64,000 nucleotides of DNA. It comes from JBGQOG01 sp052113705. Its GTDB lineage: Bacteria > Pseudomonadota > Alphaproteobacteria > Rhodobacterales > Rhodobacteraceae. Shown one piece after another: positions 16,221 through 24,857 of the stretch (position 1 is its first letter; the number at the start of each line of letters is the position of its first letter). Location: contig NZ_JBGQOG010000002.1 in assembly GCF_052113705.1 (NCBI RefSeq), forward strand, positions 310,001-374,000, in the 5' to 3' direction. The translations under genes and the position numbers were made by a program. A model generated the notes under the pieces. That model saw nothing but the letters and a program-made list of their open reading frames with translations, did no database searches and was not told where the DNA came from.

Positions 16221-17540
16221 TCAGTCGACGTTTTCCTTGGCTCCGTCAAACTCGAAGAACGCCCCCGAGACGTCATCGCTGAACTCGCCCAGGGTGTAGT
16301 CCGACAGCTCCCAGACGGCGGCCTCCAGAAAGGCCGCGCCGCGCAGATTGCGGTTGCGGTCCATGATCCGGCTCAGCCCGATCTCGCCCAGAAGATCGCC
16401 TGCGGGGTTGGCGGCTTCGGTGATGCCATCCGACATCATGAACAGCCGGTCGCCGGGACGCAGCACCGTGCTGAACCCGTCATATTCCGCGCCATCAATC
16501 AGCCCGACCGGCAAACCACCCAGCCCCAGAAACTCGATCGAGCCATCGGCGCGCTGCACCGCCGGATGCGGATGCCCGGCCTGAACCATCTCGACGTGGC
16601 CGGTGATCAGATCGATATCGGCATAGATCAGGGTGAAATAACTCTCGGTCCGCATCTCTTCCAGCACCAACTCATTGAGATAGGCGGCGAGTTCGGCGGG
16701 CGGGCGGGCGTCATAAATCCCGTATTCGGTCTGCACGAGGGCGATGTTCTGCTCGGGCGAGGTGCCCGAGAGATAGCCTGCCAGCCGCGCGGTCATCAGC
16801 GCCGAGGTGATGCCATGCCCGGATACATCGATGCCATAAACCCCGACGCGGCGGGCGTTGATCGGGAAAAACCCCACCAGATCGCCGCCGACATGGCCCG
16901 AAGGGCGCAAGAGCAGCGACACTTCGGCATTGCCGAAGCTGCGGTGGCGTTCCTTCACCAGACTTTGCTGCAATTTCCGCGCCTCTTGCAGGTCGCGGTC
17001 GACGCTGTCGTAAAGGCCCTGCAGCTCGGACAGGGTGGCGGTCACCAGCCGGTTCTTGGCCTTCAGCTCGCGCTCCATGCGCAAAATGCGTTCGCCCGCG
17101 GCCAGACGGGCGCGCAACTCATCGCCGCTGACGGGTTTGGAGAGGAAATCATCGGCGCCGCTTTCCAGCCCCAGCGCCACCTCGCCCTTTTCGTTCTTGG
17201 AGGTGAGCAGGACGAAATAGCCATAGCTGTCGCGGCGCATCTGCCGGAAGGCGCGGCAGAAATCGAGGCCCGACATGCCCGGCATCATCCAGTCCGACAG
17301 CACCAGATCGGGCTGCATCGTCTCGCAGATCGCCAAAGCCTCTTCACCCGAGCCTGCCTCAACCACCTCATAGCCCGCGCGCGACAGCTGCGCTGTCAGG
17401 ATGCGTCGCTGCATGCGGCTGTCATCGACGACCAGCACCCGGCGCACGACGCCCGGGTGTTCTGTCGATTCAACGCCGTATGAATTTTCCTGCGACTGCA
17501 CTGGTACTCCACCTGCTGACTCGCCCAAAGGCCCTGCCAT
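16221..17540 (-). CDS. response regulator with PP2C-type Ser/Thr phosphatase output (RsbU-like)
   Basis: 439 residues. A receiver domain at about 33-150 has the acidic pair Asp39-Asp40, the phospho-acceptor Asp83 in LVLSDWMMPGMSG and the conserved Lys in LLTSKNEKGE. A helical linker (about 155-195) leads to a SpoIIE/PP2C domain with YGIDVSGHG, FMMSDGITEA and FSDDVSG carrying the metal-binding Asp residues. Such proteins dephosphorylate STAS anti-anti-sigma factors in partner-switching pathways; no STAS or anti-sigma gene is in the window. It converges on the secretion operon and is divergent from the Hpt gene. Confidence 0.9.
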   Translation of the reverse strand: MAGPLGESAGGVPVQSQENSYGVESTEHPGVVRRVLVVDDSRMQRRILTAQLSRAGYEVVEAGSGEEALAICETMQPDLVLSDWMMPGMSGLDFCRAFRQMRRDSYGYFVLLTSKNEKGEVALGLESGADDFLSKPVSGDELRARLAAGERILRMERELKAKNRLVTATLSELQGLYDSVDRDLQEARKLQQSLVKERHRSFGNAEVSLLLRPSGHVGGDLVGFFPINARRVGVYGIDVSGHGITSALMTARLAGYLSGTSPEQNIALVQTEYGIYDARPPAELAAYLNELVLEEMRTESYFTLIYADIDLITGHVEMVQAGHPHPAVQRADGSIEFLGLGGLPVGLIDGAEYDGFSTVLRPGDRLFMMSDGITEAANPAGDLLGEIGLSRIMDRNRNLRGAAFLEAAVWELSDYTLGEFSDDVSGAFFEFDGAKENVD

Positions 17541-17719
17541 CTAACGCCGCCATTCTTAACAGCGGGTGAAGCGCGCTAACCATGATGCCGTTTCGCGCCC
17601 GAAAACCGGCCGGATGCTGCGGCTGCAAAGGGGGCTGCGGCAGAGGTTAAAGCTTCCGAAAGATTTCGCGCCTACCTTTGAGGGTGGTGAAGGTGGAAGA
17701 CTACCCGGTGGAGGTGGAG

Positions 17720-18064
17720 ATGATTGATTGGGAACGGGTCGCAGAATTGCGATCCGAGATTGGCGCTGAGGGTTTCAGCGAAGTTCTGGAGCTGTTTCTG
17801 GACGAGGTCGAAGGCGTGGCCATGGGTTTGGGGAAAAACCGTGCCAAGCTTGAGGAAGACCTGCATTTCCTGAAGGGAAGTGCGTGGAATCTGGGCTTTG
17901 CCGCCTTTGGCAGGCTCTGTCAGGCCGGTGAGCGCGCTTGCGCCGCGGGTCAGGCCGAGGAGGTGGATGTCTCCGCTGTCCTCGCCAATTATGCGCAGTC
18001 CAAGGCGCAGTTCATGACGCGCGTTGAAGAGTTCTGCGCGGAAGATGGCGAAGCGGCGGCCTGA
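17720..18064 (+). CDS. Hpt (histidine phosphotransfer) domain protein
   Basis: 114 residues from the ATG of MIDWERV, preceded by GGAGG at a 5-base gap; a TTG 42 bp upstream would add 14 residues without family support. It is a single Hpt four-helix domain: DLHFLKGSAWNLGF contains the phosphorylatable His with the following LKGSA. Hpt proteins carry phosphate between hybrid kinases and receivers. The divergent neighbour has a receiver domain, so that protein is a natural partner candidate. No histidine kinase lies nearby. Confidence 0.85.
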   Translation: MIDWERVAELRSEIGAEGFSEVLELFLDEVEGVAMGLGKNRAKLEEDLHFLKGSAWNLGFAAFGRLCQAGERACAAGQAEEVDVSAVLANYAQSKAQFMTRVEEFCAEDGEAAA

Positions 18065-18081
18065 GGGCCGCTGCCTGGTGT

Positions 18082-19323
18082 TCAGATCAGGAATTCGGCC
18101 AAGGCTGAATCCTCGGTGATGTCGCGGTAGGTAAAGCCCGCGGCATCCAGCTGCCCGGTCAGGGCGGCGAAATTCTCCGGCGCTTTGGTTTCGATCCCGA
18201 TCAGGACCGAGCCAAAGTTCCGGGCGGATTTCTTCAGATATTCAAAGCGGGCGATGTCATCATCCGGCCCCAGCATCTCCAGAAATTCCCGCAGCGCGCC
18301 CGGCCGCTGTGGCATGCGCAGGATGAAGTATTTCTTCAGCCCGGCGTAGCGCTGCGCGCGCTCTTTCACTTCCGGCAGCCGTTCAAAATCGAAATTGCCG
18401 CCCGAGGTGACGCAGACCACGGTCTTGCCGCGGATGCTTTCCGCCAGCTCCGGCAGGACATCGACCGAGAGCGCGCCTGCGGGTTCCAGCACGATCCCCT
18501 CGACATTCAGCATCTCCAGCATGGTGATGCAGATCCGGTCCTCGGGGGCCAGAAGGATCTGTTCAGGCTTGGCCCAGGCCAGGCGCGCATAGGTCAGCGC
18601 GCCCAGGCGTGCCACGGCGGCACCATCGACAAAGCTGTTCACGCCTTTCAGCGTCACCGGCCCGCCTTGGGCAATCGCCGCGGTCATGCTGGCGCCACCC
18701 GAGGGTTCGACAAAGCGGAAATCCACCCCCTGATCGCGCAGAACCCCGGTAACACCCGCCGCGAGGCCGCCTCCGCCCACCGGCAGGATCACCAGATCGG
18801 GCGCGCGGCCCAGCTGATCGAGCATTTCGATGGCAACGCTGGCCTGCCCCTCGATCACATCGGCATCGTCAAAGGGCGAGAGGAAATGCGCCCCTGCCTC
18901 TGTGCAGAACTTCTGGCTCGCTGCGAGGGTCTGGTCGAAATAATCCCCCGTCAGCACGATCTCGACCGCCGCACCGCCAAAGGCGCGGGTCTTGTCGATC
19001 TTTTGCTGCGGCGTGGTGACCGGCATGAAGATCGTGCCTTTCACCCCGAAATGGCGGCAGGCAAAGGCCACGCCCTGCGCGTGATTGCCCGCACTCGCAC
19101 AGACGAAATGCCCCTGAGCCGGATCTGCCGCCCGCACCTTGCGCATCGCGGTAAAGGCGCCGCGCAGTTTGTAGCTGCGCACCGGCGTCAGATCCTCGCG
19201 TTTCAGCCATATTTCGGCGCCATATTTCGCCGAGAGATGGTCATTGCGCTGCAGCGGCGTCGGATCAAAGAGATCGCGCAGGGCAAGCGTGGCGGAGCGG
19301 GCGTTTTCGGCGAATGCGGTCAT
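18082..19323 (-). CDS. ilvA: threonine ammonia-lyase (threonine deaminase)
   Basis: 413 residues. A fold-type II PLP domain has the Schiff-base Lys in VRSYKLRGAF near residue 62, the Asn in SAGNHAQGVAF, and the phosphate-binding loop PVGGGGLAAG. A C-terminal ACT-like regulatory domain of about 85 residues starts near RYAGLKKYFILRMPQRPGA; one such domain instead of two matches the shorter isoleucine-pathway forms. It makes 2-oxobutanoate from threonine. Its start lies 3 bp from the stop of the upstream membrane protein gene, so the two are probably cotranscribed. Confidence 0.92.
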   Translation of the reverse strand: MTAFAENARSATLALRDLFDPTPLQRNDHLSAKYGAEIWLKREDLTPVRSYKLRGAFTAMRKVRAADPAQGHFVCASAGNHAQGVAFACRHFGVKGTIFMPVTTPQQKIDKTRAFGGAAVEIVLTGDYFDQTLAASQKFCTEAGAHFLSPFDDADVIEGQASVAIEMLDQLGRAPDLVILPVGGGGLAAGVTGVLRDQGVDFRFVEPSGGASMTAAIAQGGPVTLKGVNSFVDGAAVARLGALTYARLAWAKPEQILLAPEDRICITMLEMLNVEGIVLEPAGALSVDVLPELAESIRGKTVVCVTSGGNFDFERLPEVKERAQRYAGLKKYFILRMPQRPGALREFLEMLGPDDDIARFEYLKKSARNFGSVLIGIETKAPENFAALTGQLDAAGFTYRDITEDSALAEFLI

Positions 19324-19326
19324 GCC

Positions 19327-20145
19327 TTATGTCGTGCCCTGCGACGGCGGCGCTGGCAAGGGGGTGTGCGCCGCGTTGTCCGCCCCCAGAACTTCGCGAT
19401 AGGTGGCCGAAAGCAGCGCCACGAAGACGAGCGGTATCACCAGCCAGACGGTCAGGATAAGGCCGATGAAGGGTCCACCCCCCGAGGTGCCATTGTTCAA
19501 ATCCGCGAGCATTTCTGCAGTCAGCAGTTCAATCGACAGTCCGACGCCGCAAATCATCGCGCTCAGCCCGATCATCGTTGGCCAAAGGCCACGCGTCGCG
19601 GCCCATGCTGCACCCGGGGAAAGGGGGTGGCGCACCGCTGTCGCGGGCAGGCAAATTGTGAGGCGCTGAATGCCCCCCGCGACAATCACGAGGCATATCG
19701 CGCCTATAATCGCAATGGCGACGGCAAGGGGCGACAGGCCTGGCGGAATAACATGCAGCAAGACGATTGCCGGCATCAATGCGAGGCTGCCCGCAACAGA
19801 TGAAAGAGCATAGATCTGTATCGATCGCAGCGCAAACCGACAGGTCGTGGTCCCGTGCCACCGGGGCCGAAAGCGTCCGGGCATCTCAAGTAAAATTGCA
19901 TAGCGATGCCAAAGGACTGCTTGCCAGAGCGTTCCGAATACAGCCACGAGAAAGAGGCAAATACCCCAAAAAAGCGTCGCTACCGAATAGGCATTCGGCA
20001 ATGCAATTATAGTGATGGTTAAGGGAATAATGCTGGCCAGCAGGAATAAGACCGAAGTCAGCAGCGGAAACAGCAGGAGCTTTACGGTGGTTCCCGGGCT
20101 GCGGACCAGATCAGCCAGCATGCCGAGCAGTATGTTTTTGAACAT
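19327..20145 (-). CDS. six-TM membrane protein of unknown function
   Basis: 272 residues, not recognised. About six hydrophobic segments are visible (near residues 21-50, 56-77, 112-135, 139-162, 188-212, 228-252). There is no enzyme motif; the C-terminus is Pro-rich. The DNA is clearly less GC-rich and uses rarer codons (ATA, CTA-like) than its neighbours, especially over 19660-20145, which suggests a different history. No Shine-Dalgarno precedes the ATG, so the start is uncertain. It sits 3 bp upstream of ilvA on the same strand, and functional linkage is not evident. Confidence 0.7.
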   Translation of the reverse strand: MFKNILLGMLADLVRSPGTTVKLLLFPLLTSVLFLLASIIPLTITIIALPNAYSVATLFWGICLFLVAVFGTLWQAVLWHRYAILLEMPGRFRPRWHGTTTCRFALRSIQIYALSSVAGSLALMPAIVLLHVIPPGLSPLAVAIAIIGAICLVIVAGGIQRLTICLPATAVRHPLSPGAAWAATRGLWPTMIGLSAMICGVGLSIELLTAEMLADLNNGTSGGGPFIGLILTVWLVIPLVFVALLSATYREVLGADNAAHTPLPAPPSQGTT

Positions 20146-20283
20146 AGAATGTGACCGATCAATTCAGGCATGGAGCAATGCACCTATCGCTAGCATCTCC
20201 GTTTTGACCCGGTAAACCAAATTCGCGCTTGGCCTATGGCTGTATCCCGCACAATTCTCTGACAGCGCGCGCCACTGTGGCCC

Positions 20284-20312
20284 TTGAGATACAGGCGAAA
20301 ACACACTATCCC
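20284..20312 (+). promoter_or_regulatory. candidate argG promoter
   Basis: TTGAGA (20284-20289), a 17-bp spacer and TATCCC (20307-20312) lie about 30 bp before the argG ATG. This is a sigma-70-like arrangement with imperfect boxes. Confidence 0.4.
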
Positions 20313-20340
20313 GGCTCAAACTCAGATACCGGAGCCCAAG

Positions 20341-21573
20341 ATGTCCGCACCCAAGAAAGTCGTGCTTGCCTATTCCGGCGGCCTCGATACCTCGATCATC
20401 CTGAAATGGCTGCAGACCGAATATGGTTGCGAAGTGGTCACCTTCACCGCCGACCTCGGTCAGGGCGAAGAGCTGGAACCGGCGCGGCAAAAGGCCATCA
20501 CGCTGGGCATCAAGGAAGAGAACATCCACATCGTCGACGTGCGCGAAGAATTCGTGCGTGACTTTGTGTTCCCGATGTTCCGCGCCAATGCGCTCTATGA
20601 GGGGCTCTATCTCCTTGGCACTTCGATCGCCCGGCCGCTGATCTCGCAGCATCTGGTGCGGATCGCTGAGGAATGTGGCGCGGATGCCGTGGCGCATGGT
20701 GCGACCGGCAAGGGCAACGACCAAGTGCGGTTCGAGCTTTGCGCCTATGCGCTGAACCCCGCGATCAAGGTGATCGCGCCCTGGCGGGAATGGGATCTGA
20801 CCTCGCGCACCAAGCTGTTGGAATTCGCAGAAGCCAACCAGATTCCGATTGCCAAAGACAAGCGCGGCGAAGCGCCGTTCTCGGTCGATGCCAACCTCCT
20901 GCACACCTCGTCTGAGGGTAAGGCTCTGGAGAATCCGGCCGAAGAAGCGCCGGAATATGTCTACCAGCGCACCGTCAGCCCGGAAGAGGCGCCGAATACC
21001 CCGGAATATATCGAAGTGAGCTTCGAGCAGGGCGATGCGGTGGCGATCAATGGCGAGGCGATGTCGCCCGCCACGATCCTGACCAAGCTGAACGAACTGG
21101 GCGGCAAACATGGCATTGGCCGTCTCGACTTCGTGGAAAACCGTTTCGTTGGCATGAAATCGCGCGGCATCTATGAAACCCCGGGCGGCACCCTGCTCCT
21201 CGAGGCGCATCGTGGGATCGAGCAGATCACGCTCGACGCGGGCGCGGGCCATCTGAAAGACAGCATCATGCCGCGCTATGCCGAGCTGATCTATAACGGC
21301 TTCTGGTTCAGCCCGGAGCGCGAAATGCTGCAGGCGCTGATCGACAAGAGCCAGGAGCATGTCACCGGCACCGTGAAGCTCAAGCTCTACAAAGGTTCGG
21401 TCAGCTGCGTCGGCCGTTGGTCGGAGCATTCGCTCTATTCCGAAAAACACGTGACGTTTGAGGATGATGCGGGCGCCTATGACCAGAAGGACGCCGCAGG
21501 CTTCATCCGCCTGAACGCGCTGCGCCTCAAGCTGATCGCCACTCGCAATGCTCGTGTGGCAGCGAAGAAATGA
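20341..21573 (+). CDS. argG: argininosuccinate synthase
   Basis: 410 residues from the ATG of MSAPKKVVLAYSGG, with GGAG upstream; an open extension of 19 codons before it lacks family similarity. AYSGGLDTSIILKWL is the N-type ATP pyrophosphatase loop. GATGKGNDQVRFE and KLYKGSVSCVGRWSEHSLYS are further signature blocks. It joins citrulline and aspartate in arginine synthesis. The stop overlaps the start of the mog gene in ATGA, an unusual pairing of an arginine gene and a molybdenum cofactor gene. Confidence 0.95.
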   Translation: MSAPKKVVLAYSGGLDTSIILKWLQTEYGCEVVTFTADLGQGEELEPARQKAITLGIKEENIHIVDVREEFVRDFVFPMFRANALYEGLYLLGTSIARPLISQHLVRIAEECGADAVAHGATGKGNDQVRFELCAYALNPAIKVIAPWREWDLTSRTKLLEFAEANQIPIAKDKRGEAPFSVDANLLHTSSEGKALENPAEEAPEYVYQRTVSPEEAPNTPEYIEVSFEQGDAVAINGEAMSPATILTKLNELGGKHGIGRLDFVENRFVGMKSRGIYETPGGTLLLEAHRGIEQITLDAGAGHLKDSIMPRYAELIYNGFWFSPEREMLQALIDKSQEHVTGTVKLKLYKGSVSCVGRWSEHSLYSEKHVTFEDDAGAYDQKDAAGFIRLNALRLKLIATRNARVAAKK

Positions 21574-22097
21574 AACCGGTCCGCGCCGCCATTGTCACCG
21601 TTTCCGACCGCGCCAGCCGTGGGGAATATGAGGACAAGGGCGGCCCGGGCTGTGAAGACTGGCTGCGGGGCGTGGTGACCACGCCCCTCAGCATCACCCG
21701 TGACATCATCCCCGATGGCCGCGCCAGCGTGGCCGAGACGCTGCGGCGGCTGGTGGGGGAGGAAGCGGATCTGATCCTGGTCACCGGCGGCACCGGCCCC
21801 GCGCCGCGCGATGAGACGCCCGAGGGCGTGGCCGAGGTGATCGAGAAGGAACTCGCGGGCTTTGGCGAGGAAATGCGCCGCGCGAGCCTGCTGGAAGTGC
21901 CGACCGCGATCCTGTCGCGGCAAAGCGCGGGCATTGCCGGGAAATCGCTGATCATCACTTTGCCGGGCAAGCCTTCGGCGATTGCGACCTGTCTGAATGC
22001 GGTGTTTGCGGCGGTGCCCTATTGCCTCGATCTGATCGGCGCGGGGCGGATCGAGACCGATCCCGCCAAAATCAAAGCGTTCCGCCCGAAAGTGTGA
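21570..22097 (+). CDS. mog: molybdopterin adenylyltransferase (MogA-like)
   Basis: 175 residues of the MoaB/Mog fold. VTVSDRASRGEYEDKGGP starts the domain; TGGTGPAPRDETPE is the molybdopterin-binding loop; LPGKPSAIATCLNAVF then AVPYCLDLIG matches the C-terminus of Mog more closely than MoaB. Mog adenylates molybdopterin before metal insertion. Translation is probably coupled to argG through the 4-bp overlap. No other molybdenum genes are next to it, although a CinA-like protein of the same fold is at 50817-51545. Confidence 0.85.
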   Translation: MKPVRAAIVTVSDRASRGEYEDKGGPGCEDWLRGVVTTPLSITRDIIPDGRASVAETLRRLVGEEADLILVTGGTGPAPRDETPEGVAEVIEKELAGFGEEMRRASLLEVPTAILSRQSAGIAGKSLIITLPGKPSAIATCLNAVFAAVPYCLDLIGAGRIETDPAKIKAFRPKV

Positions 22098-22180
22098 GCG
22101 CCAAAGCGGCAGGGCCTCTGCCCGCCCGACAACCTCATTCCTGATTTTGCTTCTGGCCCGCCCGCCGAAACCGGGGGCGC

Positions 22181-23212
22181 TTACAGCCTGCGGATCGTGT
22201 CGCCCGGTTGCAGCACCGGGGTCAGCTCGACCACTTCACCGCCGACCAGATCGGAATGGCTGCGCCCGGCGATGATTTCGGCGGCGCGCTTGCCAATCTC
22301 GCGGCGGCAGGCGTCCATCGTGGCCAGCTTCACGCGGAACCCGTCCAGAAGTTCCACCCCGTTGAAGCCCGCCAATCCGATCCTGCCCGGCACATCAAGG
22401 CCGGTATCCAGACAGTGCAGCAGGCCGCCCGCGCCGACCATGTCGTTGGAGTAATAGATGAAATCGAGGTCAGGCGTGCGCTTGAGAATGGTTTCGGTCA
22501 TCTCACGCCCTTTCAGAAGCGCGGAGCCACCGGCGTAATATTCCTCATCCGCAAGGCTGAGGCCCGCCTCTGCCAAAGCGGCGGTAAACCCCTCCAGCCG
22601 TTTGCGGGCGCGGTGATCCTCGGGCATTTTGGTGCCGATGAAACCGATGCGGCGGTAGCCCGCGCGAATGATGATCTCGGCCATCTTGCGGCCCGCGCGG
22701 CGGTGCGAAATCCCCACCACGGAATCCACACCCTCGCCATCGACATCCATGATCTCGACTATCGGGATCCCGGCGTTTTCCAACATGGCACGGGCGGCGG
22801 CCGTATGCTCAAGCCCGGCGAGGATCACGCCCGAGGGCCGCCAGGACAGCATCTCATAAAGCACGGATTCTTCGCGCTCGGGCGAGTAATTGGTGACACC
22901 GACCACCGGTTGCAACCCGGTATCTTCCAGCTCCTCGGAGATCCCGCCCAACACTTCGGGGAAGACCAGATTAGAGAGGGACGGGATGATGATCGCCACA
23001 AGATTGACCCGCTGGCTGGCCAGCGCGCCCGCGATCTTGTTGGGCACATAGCCCAGCCGTTTCGCCGCCTCGAGCACCTTTTCGCGGGTGCTGTCCGAGA
23101 CATCACCGCGGTTGCGCAAGACCCGGCTGACCGTCATCTCCGACACGCCCGAAGCTTCTGAGACATCGCGCAGGGTCAAGGTACGGCGGGGATCGACGGG
23201 GGGTCTGGTCAC
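22181..23212 (-). CDS. LacI/GntR-type transcriptional repressor
   Basis: 343 residues from a GTG with GGAG ten bases upstream. The N-terminal LacI helix-turn-helix is LRDVSEASGVSEMTVSRVL, followed by the hinge ALASQRVNLVAIIIPSLSN and a periplasmic-binding-like ligand domain ending in a dimer segment. The ligand domain most resembles GntR/IdnR gluconate regulators (for example GVILAGLEHT and GYRRIGFIGT). A sequence very like gluconate operators lies 74 bp upstream, suggesting autoregulation. No sugar transport or catabolic genes are adjacent, so it is an orphan regulator here. Confidence 0.88.
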   Translation of the reverse strand: MTRPPVDPRRTLTLRDVSEASGVSEMTVSRVLRNRGDVSDSTREKVLEAAKRLGYVPNKIAGALASQRVNLVAIIIPSLSNLVFPEVLGGISEELEDTGLQPVVGVTNYSPEREESVLYEMLSWRPSGVILAGLEHTAAARAMLENAGIPIVEIMDVDGEGVDSVVGISHRRAGRKMAEIIIRAGYRRIGFIGTKMPEDHRARKRLEGFTAALAEAGLSLADEEYYAGGSALLKGREMTETILKRTPDLDFIYYSNDMVGAGGLLHCLDTGLDVPGRIGLAGFNGVELLDGFRVKLATMDACRREIGKRAAEIIAGRSHSDLVGGEVVELTPVLQPGDTIRRL

Positions 23213-23285
23213 GCGGGGGCTCTCCGATGTTCTTCACGTAGATGTGCGCCAAAAGTTCCGCTTGTGCAAGCGTTACACCTGTGTC

Positions 23286-23301
23286 ATGTTACCGCTAACA
23301 G
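23286..23301. promoter_or_regulatory. candidate GntR/LacI operator
   Basis: ATGTTACCGCTAACAG is a near-perfect palindrome around a central CG and matches the form of E. coli gluconate operators (ATGTTACC-G-TAACAT type) except at one half-site end. It lies 74 bp before the GTG start of the LacI-type gene, in its leader or promoter. Confidence 0.6.
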
Positions 23302-23474
23302 CCGCAAGGCTGCGGATGGCCGACGCGCTCTGCAAGCAAATTGATGCGCGTTGACAATCTCGGGGGGGCGGTGGGCCAAAGCGCTCCCCCTCACTTTCCC
23401 GCACAAATCCGATGATGGCGCTGCCGCACAGGCGTCTTGCACGCAGACGGAATTCTGCGCATTAAGGGCCGCGT

Positions 23475-23550
23475 GGCCCCGTAGCTCAGGGGATAGAGCG
23501 GCCGCCTCCTAAGCGGCAGGTCGATGGTTCGAATCCATCCGGGGTCACCA
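23475..23550 (+). tRNA. tRNA-Arg (anticodon CCU)
   Basis: A full 76-nt cloverleaf. The acceptor GGCCCCG pairs with CGGGGTC, the D stem is GCTC/GAGC, the anticodon stem GCCGC/GCGGC encloses CTCCTAA (anticodon CCT, reads AGG), and the T arm GATGG-TTCGAAT-CCATC is intact. The 3' CCA is encoded. TTGCAC (23437) and CATTAA (23460) with a 17-bp spacer just upstream could be its promoter. No integrase or duplicated 3' end follows. Confidence 0.97.
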
Positions 23551-23580
23551 CGTCAGCCGCGTTGTCCGGGCGTGGGGCGG

Positions 23581-24711
23581 TCAGGGCAGGTCATCGGCGC
23601 GTGGTTGCAGCGCAAGGGTGGGGTCACTGTCGGGGGCGGGTTCGGTATCCCCGGCCAGAAAATTGCCCAGCTTCTCCAAGCCCGGAATGTGCTCGCACAG
23701 CACCGAGATCACCACCAGCATCGGCACGGCCACGATCATGCCCAGCACCGACCACAGCCATGCCCAAAGCGCCACCGCCAGAAACACCACCACCGTGTTC
23801 ATCTGCAACCGGCGCGAGACGAAATAGGGGGTGATCAGCTGCCCCTCCAGCGTTGTCAGGCCCAGATAGCTCGCGGCGGTGAGGCAAGGGTACCAAAAGC
23901 CGTCAAAGCTGACCAAGGCCACCGCCAGCGCCAGAATGGTGCCGCTGATCGCACCGAGATAGGGAATGTAGTTCACCAAAAACGCGATGACACCGAACAT
24001 TGCCGGGGCGGGCATGCCCCAGGCCGCCATCGCCAGTCCGATTGCCAGCCCGAGGGCCGCGTTGATCAGGGTGATCGTGCCGAGGTAGTTGCCCAAGCTC
24101 GCCTCGATCTCGCGCAGCGCGGCATAGGCGCGGCGCTTTTCGCGCATCGTGTCAAAGCTTTGCACGATCTTGAGATAGATCAGGTCGCCGGAAGAGATCA
24201 GGAAGAACAGCAAGAACAGCATGAAGACCAATTGGCCGAGCAGGGCCGGGGTGAGGGTCATCGCCTGAAACAGCACACCGCCCGAGTCGGTCTGGGCGAC
24301 GATCTTGCCCTCATTGCCACCTGACATTTCGCCCAGCGTTTTGATCGTGGCCTGAACGTCATGCAGCGCGCCGCGCAGGTCGGCCATTTTGGTGTTCAGT
24401 TGCGCGAGGATCTGGTCGCCATTGGCAATCATCTCGCCCGCGGGGCCCATCAGCAGGGTCAAGAGAAGCGCCAGCCCGCCCAACAGCGCCAGGGTGATCA
24501 GCCCGGCAGTGATGGCGGGCGGGATGCCGAAACGGTCCAGCGCCCGGCGCACGGGGATGAACACGAAGAAGAGCAGAATCGCGAGCGTGGTCGGCATCAG
24601 AAAGTCGCGCGCCAGCGTGATCGCGGCAAAAGCCAGGATCAGAAAAATGCCGATCACCGCCCAGCCGGGGGCAAATCCGATGCGTTTGAATTTCGACGGC
24701 ACTTGCGTCAC
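23581..24711 (-). CDS. AI-2E family transporter (UPF0118 permease)
   Basis: 376 residues with about eight TM segments and the usual large soluble region between the third and fourth (about residues 95-165). The C-terminal half has the family blocks FLVNYIPYLGAISGTILA and TLEGQLITPYFVSRRLQMN. Family members are implicated in autoinducer-2 export or in Na+/H+ exchange, and the substrate cannot be read from sequence. It ends 31 bp after the tRNA gene, which lies on the other strand. Confidence 0.85.
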   Translation of the reverse strand: MTQVPSKFKRIGFAPGWAVIGIFLILAFAAITLARDFLMPTTLAILLFFVFIPVRRALDRFGIPPAITAGLITLALLGGLALLLTLLMGPAGEMIANGDQILAQLNTKMADLRGALHDVQATIKTLGEMSGGNEGKIVAQTDSGGVLFQAMTLTPALLGQLVFMLFLLFFLISSGDLIYLKIVQSFDTMREKRRAYAALREIEASLGNYLGTITLINAALGLAIGLAMAAWGMPAPAMFGVIAFLVNYIPYLGAISGTILALAVALVSFDGFWYPCLTAASYLGLTTLEGQLITPYFVSRRLQMNTVVVFLAVALWAWLWSVLGMIVAVPMLVVISVLCEHIPGLEKLGNFLAGDTEPAPDSDPTLALQPRADDLP

Positions 24712-24795
24712 GTTTGATCACCCCCCGAGGATGACCCTGCATCCCGCGCAATCTGAACGCGGGCTGTGCCGAATGGTTCCGCTCACGGGCCCGTG

Positions 24796-24824
24796 AAAAA
24801 ACCGGCGCCCGAAGGCGCCGGTTT
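24796..24824 (-). terminator. intrinsic terminator of the polyamine operon
   Basis: On the minus strand the stem AAACCGGCGCC/GGCGCCGGTTT with a 4-base loop is followed by six T residues. It lies about 35 bp after the stop of the carboxynorspermidine dehydrogenase gene. Confidence 0.85.
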
Positions 24825-24857
24825 CCGGTTGCGCAGCGAGGGACCCAGATCAGGCCC

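Noticed and set aside
23475..23550. tRNA-Arg as an integration site for a mobile island
   Set aside because: No integrase gene and no duplicated tRNA 3' end were found nearby; flanks are ordinary genes.
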